The notes under the pieces are model-generated. The model made no database searches, was not told where the DNA came from, and saw only the letters and a list, made by a program, of their open reading frames with translations. Positions 48,405 through 56,697 of a stretch of 64,000 nucleotides of DNA are shown piece by piece. This DNA comes from a bacterium (GTDB taxonomy: Bacteria > Chloroflexota > Anaerolineae > Caldilineales > Caldilineaceae), in NCBI GenBank assembly GCA_016124945.1, contig WGMT01000053.1, positions 1 through 64,000 on the forward strand. Direction: 5' to 3'. Every line of letters begins with the position of its first letter. Position 1 is the stretch's first letter. Both the position numbers and the translations under genes were made by a program.

Positions 48405-50996
48405 ATGACCCTTCAAGCGCCTTTTCGCGAAGTTGACATGACCCAGAGCGCATCACCCCAGGTGAAGACACCCAAACGCGTTGCGTCTGTGGTCGATGCT
48501 GCCCAAATTGTGGAGACGCCGGTTGCCTACACCGCCGCCCAGATCGACGCCGCTGTGGATCAGGCCTGCCGCCGCATTGCGCCATTGTGGCCGTTGCGCA
48601 ACTTCGTGGCCGTCAATCCCTTCTTGGGCCTGGCCGATCACAAGTTTGAAAAGGCTGCCGAGATCATGGCGCAGCGCGCCGGGGCCAAGATGACGGCTCC
48701 CCACGCCTTCTACGCCGACGCCATCCGCAGTGGACGTGTCACCGACGGCGATCTGGCGGCGGCGTTGGCCGAGCAGTCGCCCGTCCCTGGCGCGCCGCAG
48801 GACGTGGCTGCGCTGAAAGCCTTTGCCTTCAACGGCGAGACCTCTTTTGCCTACGAGATGTTGCCCACCGTGGCCGACGCCGCCCGCCAGCGCACCCACC
48901 AGGATTGGGGACTCTTCGTCACCGAATCCATCTCGCGCTGGGCCGCCGCCTACTTCGATCAAGGACAGGCCTACTGGCCGTCGCCGTGGCGTCACCTGAG
49001 CCCCTACGCCGCCTGGCGCGCCGAGGCCGCCCTGGATCGCACACCCGAAGTGACCGGGGTGCGCAACTTCCGCAAGCTGGTGAAAAGCCTGCCCGCAGAC
49101 GCCCCCACGCTGATTGAATCCGCCGTGCAACGGCTCGCCATCCCCGCCGACGGGTTGGACGCCTACCTGCACCGCCTGTTGATGACGGTGAGTGGCTGGG
49201 CGGCCTATGCCCGCTACCACTTGTGGCAGGCCGAACTCTACGGCAAGCAAGATGCCGGCTTGACCGAACTCCTCGCCATCCGCCTGGCCTGGGAAGTGGC
49301 GCTGCTTGACGCCTTCGAGAAAGAGGGTGTGCCCCAGGCATGGGCTGGGCGCAAACACGAATTGGTCTTCGCCGAGATGGGACGGGAGGCCGAAGCCACC
49401 CTTGCCGGGGAATTGCTCTTGCAGTGTGCCTTCGAGAAAGCCTATCAGCGCCGCCTCATCGCCCAACTTGCCGCGGACAGACCCGCCGCGCCGCAGACAC
49501 ACAAACGGGCGCAGGCCGCCTTCTGCATCGACGTGCGCTCCGAGGTCTTCCGCCGGTCGCTGGAGACGGTGGACGCCGAGGTGGAGACCATCGGCTTTGC
49601 CGGTTTCTTCGGCTTCCCGATTGAGTACGTGCGCTTGGGCGAGGATCAGGGCGGTGCACAATGTCCTGTGCTGCTCACGCCCCAGTTTGTGATCCACGAA
49701 GCGGTGGCCGGGGCCAATAGCGAAGAAGAAGAGAAGGTAATCGAGCAGCGCACGTTGCGCCGCAAGGCCATCAAGGCATGGCGCTCGTTCAAGTTTGGGG
49801 CCATCTCCTGTTTCGGCTTTGTGGGACCGGTGGGGCTGGCCTATGTCACGAAGATCATTACCGACAGCCTGGGCAAGAGCCGCCCCGTCAGCCCGCCCGC
49901 CGACTTTGGGCTGGACAAGGACGTGCTGGCGCGGCTGACGCCAAAGCTGGACGACCACGCCGCCAATGGGCGCGTCAACGGGCGCGCCACAGGCATGAGC
50001 GCCCAACAGCGGCTGGACGTGGCGGCGGGTGTCCTCAATGCCATGTCGCTTACCGACAACTTTGCCCGTCTCGTGCTGCTGGTGGGCCACGGTTCCACCA
50101 CCGTCAACAATCCCTACGCCAGCGGCTTGGACTGCGGCGCTTGCGGTGGACATACCGGCGAGGCCAACACACGGGTGGCGGCGGCGGTGCTCAACGATGC
50201 GGCGGTGCGTGCCGGTCTCAAGGAACGGGGCATCATCGTGCCTGAGGAGACGATCTTCCTTGCTTGCCAGCACGACACCACCACCGACCAGATCACTATT
50301 TTCGACAAGGCACAGATTCCGGCCACCCACGCCGAGGACATCGCCCACATCGAAGCCACTTTCGCCGCCGCCGGGCGCATGGCCCGCGCCACCCGCGCCC
50401 CACTCCTGCACATCGACCAGGGCGAGGACATCGATGAGGCTGTCCTCGCCCGCAGTCGGGATTGGTCGCAGGTACGCCCGGAATGGGGGCTGGCCGGCTG
50501 CGCTGCCTTCATCGCCGCGCCGCGCCGCCGCACTGTCGGCCTCGATCTAGAAGGGCGCTCCTTCCTCCACTCCTACGAGTGGCAACAGGACGAGGGTTTC
50601 GGTGTATTGGAGTTGATCATAACCGCGCCGATGGTGGTGGCCAGCTGGATCAACCTCCAATATTACGGCTCCACGGTAGACAACCGGGCCTTCGGCAGCG
50701 GCAACAAGGTGCTGCACAACGTGGTAGGTTCGTTGGGTGTCCTCGAAGGGAATGGCGGCGATCTGCGCACAGGGCTGCCCTGGCAGTCTGTCCACGACGG
50801 CGAAAAGTACATTCACGAGCCGCTGCGCCTGAACGTGATGATCGAAGCACCCCTCGACGCCATGAACGAGATCATTGCCAGACACGAAGGCGTGCGTCAA
50901 CTACTGGACAACGGCTGGGTGCATCTCTTTGCGCTGGATATGGATGGAAAGGTTGCGCATCGGTATGCAGGTGGATTGGCGTGGCAGGGTGTGTGA
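48405..50996 (+). CDS. dabA: DabA (DUF2309), carbonic-anhydrase-like subunit
   Basis: 863 residues, soluble, no signal. Zinc ligands by comparison with the Halothiobacillus protein: Cys374 and Asp376 in FCIDVRSE, His562 in LVGHGSTT, Cys577 in GLDCGACGGH. PLWPLRNFVAVNPFLG and SGWAAYARYHLWQAELYG are other conserved DUF2309 segments. With DabB it makes bicarbonate from CO2 in the cytoplasm, coupled to cation flow. The ribosome site GAGG lies 8 bases before ATG 48405; 55 bases separate it from dabB. A hairpin and a 34-codon ORF follow. Confidence 0.93.
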   Translation: MTLQAPFREVDMTQSASPQVKTPKRVASVVDAAQIVETPVAYTAAQIDAAVDQACRRIAPLWPLRNFVAVNPFLGLADHKFEKAAEIMAQRAGAKMTAPHAFYADAIRSGRVTDGDLAAALAEQSPVPGAPQDVAALKAFAFNGETSFAYEMLPTVADAARQRTHQDWGLFVTESISRWAAAYFDQGQAYWPSPWRHLSPYAAWRAEAALDRTPEVTGVRNFRKLVKSLPADAPTLIESAVQRLAIPADGLDAYLHRLLMTVSGWAAYARYHLWQAELYGKQDAGLTELLAIRLAWEVALLDAFEKEGVPQAWAGRKHELVFAEMGREAEATLAGELLLQCAFEKAYQRRLIAQLAADRPAAPQTHKRAQAAFCIDVRSEVFRRSLETVDAEVETIGFAGFFGFPIEYVRLGEDQGGAQCPVLLTPQFVIHEAVAGANSEEEEKVIEQRTLRRKAIKAWRSFKFGAISCFGFVGPVGLAYVTKIITDSLGKSRPVSPPADFGLDKDVLARLTPKLDDHAANGRVNGRATGMSAQQRLDVAAGVLNAMSLTDNFARLVLLVGHGSTTVNNPYASGLDCGACGGHTGEANTRVAAAVLNDAAVRAGLKERGIIVPEETIFLACQHDTTTDQITIFDKAQIPATHAEDIAHIEATFAAAGRMARATRAPLLHIDQGEDIDEAVLARSRDWSQVRPEWGLAGCAAFIAAPRRRTVGLDLEGRSFLHSYEWQQDEGFGVLELIITAPMVVASWINLQYYGSTVDNRAFGSGNKVLHNVVGSLGVLEGNGGDLRTGLPWQSVHDGEKYIHEPLRLNVMIEAPLDAMNEIIARHEGVRQLLDNGWVHLFALDMDGKVAHRYAGGLAWQGV

Positions 50997-51004
50997 GGCG
51001 GAAC

Positions 51005-51067
51005 CCCTCCCCAACCCTCCCCCCGCCCGCTGTCTCAGCGGTTTTTGCGGGGGGAGTTAGAGGGGGG
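51005..51067 (+). terminator. Hairpin after dabA
   Basis: CCCCCCGC and GCGGGGGG (with an inner CCGCTG/CAGCGG) form a GC-rich stem-loop that would end dabA or separate it from the small ORF at 51115. Confidence 0.5.
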
Positions 51068-51114
51068 TAAACTTCCCAGCATGCCTACTCTTCACGCACT
51101 ACGGAATATTCACC

Positions 51115-51219
51115 ATGAAACTCAAACCCGAACACCAAGGCTATCTACTCTTCGCCATCATCGCCGTCGTCCACAGCGTGGCCATCGGCATCATGCTCTT
51201 CGGGCTGAATGGGCGCTAG
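51115..51219 (+). CDS. 34-residue single-span membrane peptide downstream of dabA
   Basis: MKLKPEHQGYLLFAIIAVVH then a membrane span ending FGLNGR and TAG at 51217. Positively charged N-terminus and one hydrophobic helix of about 20 residues. There is no clear ribosome site (ACGGAATATTCACC upstream) and a GC hairpin lies between it and dabA. It overlaps the stop of the convergent BNR gene by 4 bases. May be a small subunit associated with DabAB, an independent small protein, or spurious. Confidence 0.45.
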   Translation: MKLKPEHQGYLLFAIIAVVHSVAIGIMLFGLNGR

Positions 51220-53852
51220 TTCAGCGTATACACAAACACCCCTGCCTCCGTCGTTACGAAGACCCGTTGCGGCGCGGCGTCGAGGACCAACAGATCAGTG
51301 ATACGCAGATCATCAAACGGCGTCCCGTTGATTTTGGTCCATGCAGCGTCCAGGCCGTTGCGGCTGTAGAGGCCCTTTTCCGTGCCGAGCAGGTGCCGAC
51401 GTTCATCCCCTGGCACCTGCGCAAAGGCTTCGATTCCACCATCAAGGGGTTCGCCCACAATCGTTTCCAGGCCGGTGGAACGTTCCACCCAGGTCGCGCC
51501 GTCGTCTTCGCTTTGCCAGAAGCCGTAGTAGGCCGGCGCATAGAGGATCGTCGGATCGGCGCGATCCAACTCAAGCCCTACCAGCCAGCCGATGAACGGC
51601 TCCAGCGGCATGGCATAGTCCCAGGTTGCGCCGCCGTCTTCACTTAGCAGGACTGTCCCCGCGCCGCCCTCGCTCATACCGCCAACCCAGAGCTTGCGCC
51701 AAGCCGCATCCGCGGGCGCCATGAGGCGTGCTTCTAAGATGCCGAATGGTGGCCCGGTCTGGAAGGTGAAGGTGGCACCGGCGTCCTCGCTGCGGTAGAC
51801 GCCGCCACAGGCCGCGGCGTAGATCCACTCTTTCTCACTGTGCAGGGCCAGCACCCCTAGGTTCCACCCGGCGGGCACCTCGTGCCAGAGTAGACCGCCA
51901 TCGACGCTGCGGTACATCGGCGAGGGTTCGCCGCCGCTCATGCAACCCCAGCCGTCCCCCGCGTAGAGAAGACCGGGCGTATGGCCCAACAGAATACGAG
52001 TCGGTTGCGTCGTCCCCGAGATCTGCCAGTGTATACCGGCGTCTTCTGAGCGGTAGAGGAAGATGCCCACCTCGGCATAGACGGTGGCGCTTTGCGGTCG
52101 CCCAATGATGCGTTTTGCCTGCCCCTCAGGTAACAAAAGCGTCTGCCACTGATAGATGGAGGGCAGGTAGTGGTTGAATGTCTGCGCTCGGCAGATGACC
52201 AGCGAGACATCGTCAACATACATCGCACTCTTGCGCCCGTCGCCATCGTTGAGCGTGCCCAGGTGGACGCGCACCCGCTGCCCCGCATAGGACGAAAGAT
52301 CGAAATGAAGTGGCTGCCACGTGGCGGCATCGCTGCGTGTCCACAACAGCCGTTCCAAAAGAACGCCTGCTTCATCCAACAACAACACATAGTGGCGATC
52401 GCCCATCGCCGACGCTTCGTCTGGCATAATCGCATCGGCGGCGGCCACATCTGCCGGTAGCGATCCTTCCGCCGAGATTGGATACCACCAGAGCGTCAAG
52501 TTGGCGCTGATCGCATCCGCAGGGATGGTCACCTGTTGGCCGGCGCTGGAGTAGCTGAAGAGATCGGCTTCTTGCGTAATGCCTGTGTGTAGAGACCGCA
52601 CACCACTGTGCACTATGGCGGTGCTGTAGGTTGCCGGGCGAGGTGTCGTCGGCAGTTTCCAAGCATAAGGCGTCTCAAAGCCGCCGTCGGCAATGCGCTC
52701 TATGCAGGCGCCCCCTTGGTAGTGCCAGACGCCTGTGTTGGTGGCCACATGCGCCACAATGCCGTCGGTTGCAGGGGATGTCACCGCCAGCGCGTGGACA
52801 TCAGGATTGCCGGGCGCTGGGCCCAGGTCGATCCAACTGTCTCCGCCGTTAAACGAGCGCAGCAGGCTATGGGAAGTCCCCGCCACAAACTGTCCACTAA
52901 GCGCGGTGAAGAGCGTCTGATCCACATCGTAGTCAGGCGAAACGGCAAGATGACGCGGGAAGGGTTCGTAGAAGCCCGGCAGACCGGCAGGGGTAAGCTG
53001 CCATGTCGCGCCCCGGTCTATAGAGCGGAAGACGCTGCTTTCTGGTGTGTCGTCGCCCGGCGCTTCGATAGAGCGATAGCCGGCCCAGATGCGTTTGTCT
53101 GTGGTGTAGTTCGGCGATAGCGCGATTTCGTAAGAAGGCCCGTAGCCGCCCACATTCTGCCAGGTGACGCCGCCGTCCACGCTGCGCAGCATAGGGCCGA
53201 AGCCAGATGCGAAGATCGTCTGATCCATGACATAGTTTGGCGATACGGCGAGGTCAAACAGCGTGTACCCTTCTCCCTCTGAAGCCAGGGCATACGCCGT
53301 CCAGGTGTTGCCGCCGTCGGTCGACTTGTAGATCCAACGTTGGCGGCCTACGAAAAGCGTTTCGTCGTCGCCGTAGTTGGGCGAAACGGCCAGGGCATCC
53401 ACCTTGCCTACGTCGGCGTGCTCCGTCCAGGTCATCCCCCTGTCGCGGGAGATATAGAGACCGTTGTGCAGATCCGTTTCGTTTTCGTAGGCGACGAAGA
53501 GAGTGCCATCGTAGGCAAAGGCGGGCGAAATGCGCACGTGGTTGAAGCGGACGAGCGCGCCGGGGGGCGGCTGCAGTACAGCCTGCCAACTGCGTCCTCC
53601 GTTGCTGGAACGAAAGACGCCCTGGTTGGTAGCGGCGAAGAGTGTCGCGTCCGCGGCGTAGTCAGGCGAGGCCACCACATCCGCCACGGGGATTGGCGTC
53701 ATTGTTGCATCGAAGGGGCCGCCGCTACGCCAGTGGCCAGTGACCTGTGGGATTATACTCAGTTCTTGCGCAGCGACAGTGTTGGCGGCAGATAGCCCTG
53801 TCAGCAAGAGAAGCACACAACAGACGAAGAGGAACAGCGAACAGCGGTTCAT
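51216..53852 (-). CDS. Secreted BNR-repeat (sialidase/photosystem-assembly-like propeller) protein
   Basis: 878 residues. Signal peptide (FLFVCCVLLLLTGLSAANTVAA), then many Asp-box motifs of S/T-x-D-G-G-x-T/S-W type (SSNGGRSW, SRDRGMTW, STDGGNTW, SVDGGVTW, SIDRGATW, SFNGGDSW, SEDGGATW, SEDDGATW) forming beta-propellers. Around residues 390-560 a jelly-roll-like, carbohydrate-binding module interrupts (DDVSLVICRAQTFNHYLPSIYQ at its end). No catalytic sialidase Arg triad seen. ATG 53852 follows AGGAGGTGACCG. Probably an extracellular binding or structural protein. Confidence 0.8.
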   Translation of the reverse strand: MNRCSLFLFVCCVLLLLTGLSAANTVAAQELSIIPQVTGHWRSGGPFDATMTPIPVADVVASPDYAADATLFAATNQGVFRSSNGGRSWQAVLQPPPGALVRFNHVRISPAFAYDGTLFVAYENETDLHNGLYISRDRGMTWTEHADVGKVDALAVSPNYGDDETLFVGRQRWIYKSTDGGNTWTAYALASEGEGYTLFDLAVSPNYVMDQTIFASGFGPMLRSVDGGVTWQNVGGYGPSYEIALSPNYTTDKRIWAGYRSIEAPGDDTPESSVFRSIDRGATWQLTPAGLPGFYEPFPRHLAVSPDYDVDQTLFTALSGQFVAGTSHSLLRSFNGGDSWIDLGPAPGNPDVHALAVTSPATDGIVAHVATNTGVWHYQGGACIERIADGGFETPYAWKLPTTPRPATYSTAIVHSGVRSLHTGITQEADLFSYSSAGQQVTIPADAISANLTLWWYPISAEGSLPADVAAADAIMPDEASAMGDRHYVLLLDEAGVLLERLLWTRSDAATWQPLHFDLSSYAGQRVRVHLGTLNDGDGRKSAMYVDDVSLVICRAQTFNHYLPSIYQWQTLLLPEGQAKRIIGRPQSATVYAEVGIFLYRSEDAGIHWQISGTTQPTRILLGHTPGLLYAGDGWGCMSGGEPSPMYRSVDGGLLWHEVPAGWNLGVLALHSEKEWIYAAACGGVYRSEDAGATFTFQTGPPFGILEARLMAPADAAWRKLWVGGMSEGGAGTVLLSEDGGATWDYAMPLEPFIGWLVGLELDRADPTILYAPAYYGFWQSEDDGATWVERSTGLETIVGEPLDGGIEAFAQVPGDERRHLLGTEKGLYSRNGLDAAWTKINGTPFDDLRITDLLVLDAAPQRVFVTTEAGVFVYTLN

Positions 53853-54001
53853 CGGTCACCTCCTACGGTACAGAAGCACACTTCTGCTTTCAGCATACCC
53901 CGTAGTAGACCATGCCACCAGTGACAGATGTCTGATAATCCCTCTTGCAGATTGCGTATCGCGCCGAGTGGAAGCTGGTGGGCTAACTCGACGAAAGTAC
54001 C

Positions 54002-54724
54002 CTACTGAAACGCCTCGCTGTTCACAAACGCCACCATGCGCTCCACGGCGCGGCTGAAGAGGACTTCGCCCTTTTCCAGCGAACCAGCGGTGCCGTCGCC
54101 CACGGTGCCGGTGTCGGTCAAGCTGGAGTAAGGACGGTACTGGATAAACTCAGGAAATTCATTGGCCGGCGGTGCGGTGCGGGCGGCTTTCTCCATCTTC
54201 ACGGTTTCGGGGGCCACACGCAAGAGCATACTCGTCCCCGCTTCGCTGGCGTGACCATGAGGACGGTCTGTTACCCATAGATCGTTGGTAAATGGCTGGA
54301 TGAAGCGCCACGTATCCACCTGGGCGCAGATGATGCCGTGCTGATCCTGGAGATCGCGGGCCACCTGGTTAATGGCAGGGACGTTGCCGGCGTGGGAGTT
54401 GATAAAGAGAAGACGGCGGAATCCCCAATGTACGAGGCTCTGGGCGATGTCGCCGATGTAAGCGCGGAAAGAGTCCGCCGACACCCACAACGTGCCGGGG
54501 AAGCTGTTGAGCACCCGCGATTCCCCCACCGGCACCAGCGGCGCCACCGCCGCGGGGACACGTTCCGCCAGTGCTAGCGCCAGCGCCATCGCCGCGATCC
54601 CGTCTGATCCTAGCGGCAGATGCCGACCGTAAACCTCCACTGCACCTGACGGCAAGATGGCCAGATCGGTCTCCTTGCGCAGGGCGTCGAACTCCAACCA
54701 CGTCATCTTTGCGACTTCGTACAT
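54002..54724 (-). CDS. Creatininase-family amidohydrolase
   Basis: 240 residues. PSGAVEVYGRHLPLGSDGIAAM holds Glu, His and Asp ligands; FINSHAGNVPAINQVARDL and RPHGHASEAGTSMLL the others, in the order of creatininase/MftE-type enzymes. Several positions deviate (NSHAGN for NGHGGN, HASEAG for HAGEFE), so the substrate may differ from creatinine. AAGGAGA lies 9 bases before ATG 54724. Last gene of the minus-strand operon, 53 bases after the DppC gene. Likely opens a cyclic amide made from an imported peptide (inference). Confidence 0.75.
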   Translation of the reverse strand: MYEVAKMTWLEFDALRKETDLAILPSGAVEVYGRHLPLGSDGIAAMALALALAERVPAAVAPLVPVGESRVLNSFPGTLWVSADSFRAYIGDIAQSLVHWGFRRLLFINSHAGNVPAINQVARDLQDQHGIICAQVDTWRFIQPFTNDLWVTDRPHGHASEAGTSMLLRVAPETVKMEKAARTAPPANEFPEFIQYRPYSSLTDTGTVGDGTAGSLEKGEVLFSRAVERMVAFVNSEAFQ

Positions 54725-54777
54725 TGTTGAATGTCTCCTTGGGTGTGTGAACGATAAAAGCGATCCTTCGCCCAAAC

Positions 54778-55611
54778 CTACCGCTTTCTCAATCGCGGAT
54801 CCAGTGCATCGCGCAGGCCGTTGCCGAGTAGATTGAACGAGAGGACCGTGATTGCCAGCGCCAAGGACGGCCAGATCACCATGTTGGGCTGCCGGCTCAT
54901 GATCCTGCGCGCCGTGGAAACCATGCTGCCCCAGGTGGGGTTGGGCGGTGGCACGCCAAGCCCTAGAAAGCTCAACCCCGATTCCACCAAAATGGCCGCG
55001 CCCAGGCTCAGTGCGACCTGTACGAAGAGCGGCGCCAGGATGTTGGGCAGAATCGAAAAGAGCAGAATGCGCCCGTCTGATGCGCCGATGGATTGAGCGG
55101 CTTCTACGTATTGATTCGATTTGACGCTCAAACTCGTGGTGTAGGAAAGGCGGGCGAAGCGCGGTATGTTGAGCAGCGCGATGACGGCAATGACGTTGGT
55201 GAGGCTGTTGCCAAGGAAGGCGATCACGGCAATCGCCAGAATCACTGTGGGGAAGGCCAGCACAATGTCCATGACGCGCATAATCAGTGTGTCGACCCAG
55301 CCACCGTAGTAACCGGCCAGCAAGCCCAGTGTCACCCCGGCCAACAGGGCCAGGGACACCGAAGCCAGCGACACCCCAATCGACACCCGCGCGCCCAGGA
55401 TCAAGCGGCTCAGAATGTCGCGCCCGAAGTCGTCGTTGCCTAACCAAAACGCCGCACTTGGCCCTTCGTAGGACGAGATCGGGTTTGTCTTAAACGGATC
55501 GTGCGGTGTGAGCAGCGGCGCGAAGATGGCCACCAGCACGAGGAAGAGCACCACAGAACCACTAATCACCACCTGGGGGCTGCCCAGGATCTCGCGGCGC
55601 AAAATTGACAT
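54778..55611 (-). CDS. dppC: Dipeptide/oligopeptide ABC permease (DppC-like)
   Basis: 277 residues with six spans. N-terminal region FAPLLTPHDPFKTNP and NDDFGRDILSRLILGARVSI are DppC/OppC signatures, and the EAA loop (AAQSIGASDGRILLFSILPNIL) contacts the ATPase. 25 bases separate it from the DppB gene. The operon contains no ATPase gene, so it must share DppD/DppF from elsewhere. Confidence 0.9.
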   Translation of the reverse strand: MSILRREILGSPQVVISGSVVLFLVLVAIFAPLLTPHDPFKTNPISSYEGPSAAFWLGNDDFGRDILSRLILGARVSIGVSLASVSLALLAGVTLGLLAGYYGGWVDTLIMRVMDIVLAFPTVILAIAVIAFLGNSLTNVIAVIALLNIPRFARLSYTTSLSVKSNQYVEAAQSIGASDGRILLFSILPNILAPLFVQVALSLGAAILVESGLSFLGLGVPPPNPTWGSMVSTARRIMSRQPNMVIWPSLALAITVLSFNLLGNGLRDALDPRLRKR

Positions 55612-55636
55612 AGATGAACCTTAATCTCCCAATCAA

Positions 55637-56593
55637 CTAACTATACCGAATCCGTGGATCGAGATAGGCGTTGACGATGTCGACCACCAGCGTAATCAGA
55701 ATCGACGCCGACGCGATCACAAAGACGACGCCCTGCACAAGTGGATAGTCACGACGCTGAACGGCGTTGATCAGGATCGTGCTCACCCCCGGCCATAGGA
55801 AGATAGCCTCAATGATCACCGTGCCGCCGAGCAGCGTGCCAATCTGCATACCGCCCACTGTCACCACCGGAATCAGCGCGTTCTTCAGCGCATGTCGCCA
55901 GTTCACCGCCCAGCCCGAAAGCCCCTTGGCGCGAGCCGTGCGCACATAGTCCTGGCGCAGCACTTCGAGCAGCGCGGCCCGTGTCATCTGCATGAGAACG
56001 GCGGCCATGCTGATCCCCAGCGAAAGCGTGGGCAGGATCAACTGTTGCATGTGGCGGCCTGGGTTCTCTGCAAAAGAGACGTAGCCGCCCGACACCGCAG
56101 GCAGCCAGCGCAGATGAAGACTGAACACAAGGATCAGCAATGTCCCTGTCACAAAAATGGGCGTTGAAATGCCCACCAATGCCAGCGATGTCGTACCCAG
56201 ATCAAGCCAATTGCGGTGGTTGATGGCGGCAAAGATGCCCAACGGGATGCCCACCAGCCACGCCACAATCGTCGCAGCGAAGACCAATTCCAGCGTGCGC
56301 GGCAGAGCGGAGCGAATGTCGGGCAACACAGGGCGACCGGTGAAGGGAGATGTGCCCCAATCGCCGCTGACAAAACCGCCCAACCACGTCAGATATTGCA
56401 CGTGAATTGGTCGATCCAGCCCAAGCATTTGCCGCCGCGCCTCCATCAACTCGGGCGAAGCGTCCATATCTTCGGTGAGCATGGCATCCACCACATCGCC
56501 GGGGATCAACTGCATCATCAAAAAGACGAGGGTGGCCACCATGAAGATCATAAAACCGGCCAACAGCAATCGGCGCAGAATGTATTGTGTCAT
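55637..56593 (-). CDS. dppB: Dipeptide/oligopeptide ABC permease (DppB-like)
   Basis: 318 residues. MTQYILRRLLLAGFMIFMVA is the usual DppB start; LGLDRPIHVQYLTWL, GIPLGIFAAINH and the EAA loop (YVRTARAKGLSGWAVNWRHAL) follow. Six membrane spans. Between it and the binding-protein gene lies a 100-base region with an imperfect GGGGACTGGGGAT inverted repeat. Confidence 0.9.
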   Translation of the reverse strand: MTQYILRRLLLAGFMIFMVATLVFLMMQLIPGDVVDAMLTEDMDASPELMEARRQMLGLDRPIHVQYLTWLGGFVSGDWGTSPFTGRPVLPDIRSALPRTLELVFAATIVAWLVGIPLGIFAAINHRNWLDLGTTSLALVGISTPIFVTGTLLILVFSLHLRWLPAVSGGYVSFAENPGRHMQQLILPTLSLGISMAAVLMQMTRAALLEVLRQDYVRTARAKGLSGWAVNWRHALKNALIPVVTVGGMQIGTLLGGTVIIEAIFLWPGVSTILINAVQRRDYPLVQGVVFVIASASILITLVVDIVNAYLDPRIRYS

Positions 56594-56606
56594 ATGCGTG
56601 TCTCTG

Positions 56607-56693
56607 GGGACTGGGGATCGGGGACTGGGGATCGGGTTGCGTATCTGTACAGCGCCGACACACCCACCCCAATCCCCAATCCCTAGTCCCCAA
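56607..56693. repeat. Imperfect inverted repeat between dppA and dppB genes
   Basis: GGGGACTGGGGATCGGGGAC-type units at 56607-56634 are complementary to CCCCAATCCCCAATCCCTAG at about 56666-56690. It may be a transcript-stabilising stem that lowers permease expression relative to the binding protein. Confidence 0.45.
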
Positions 56694-56697
56694 TTTC

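Noticed and set aside
48453..50411. Long minus-strand open frame opposite dabA
   Set aside because: Shadow of dabA, whose zinc ligands and family motifs are in the plus frame.
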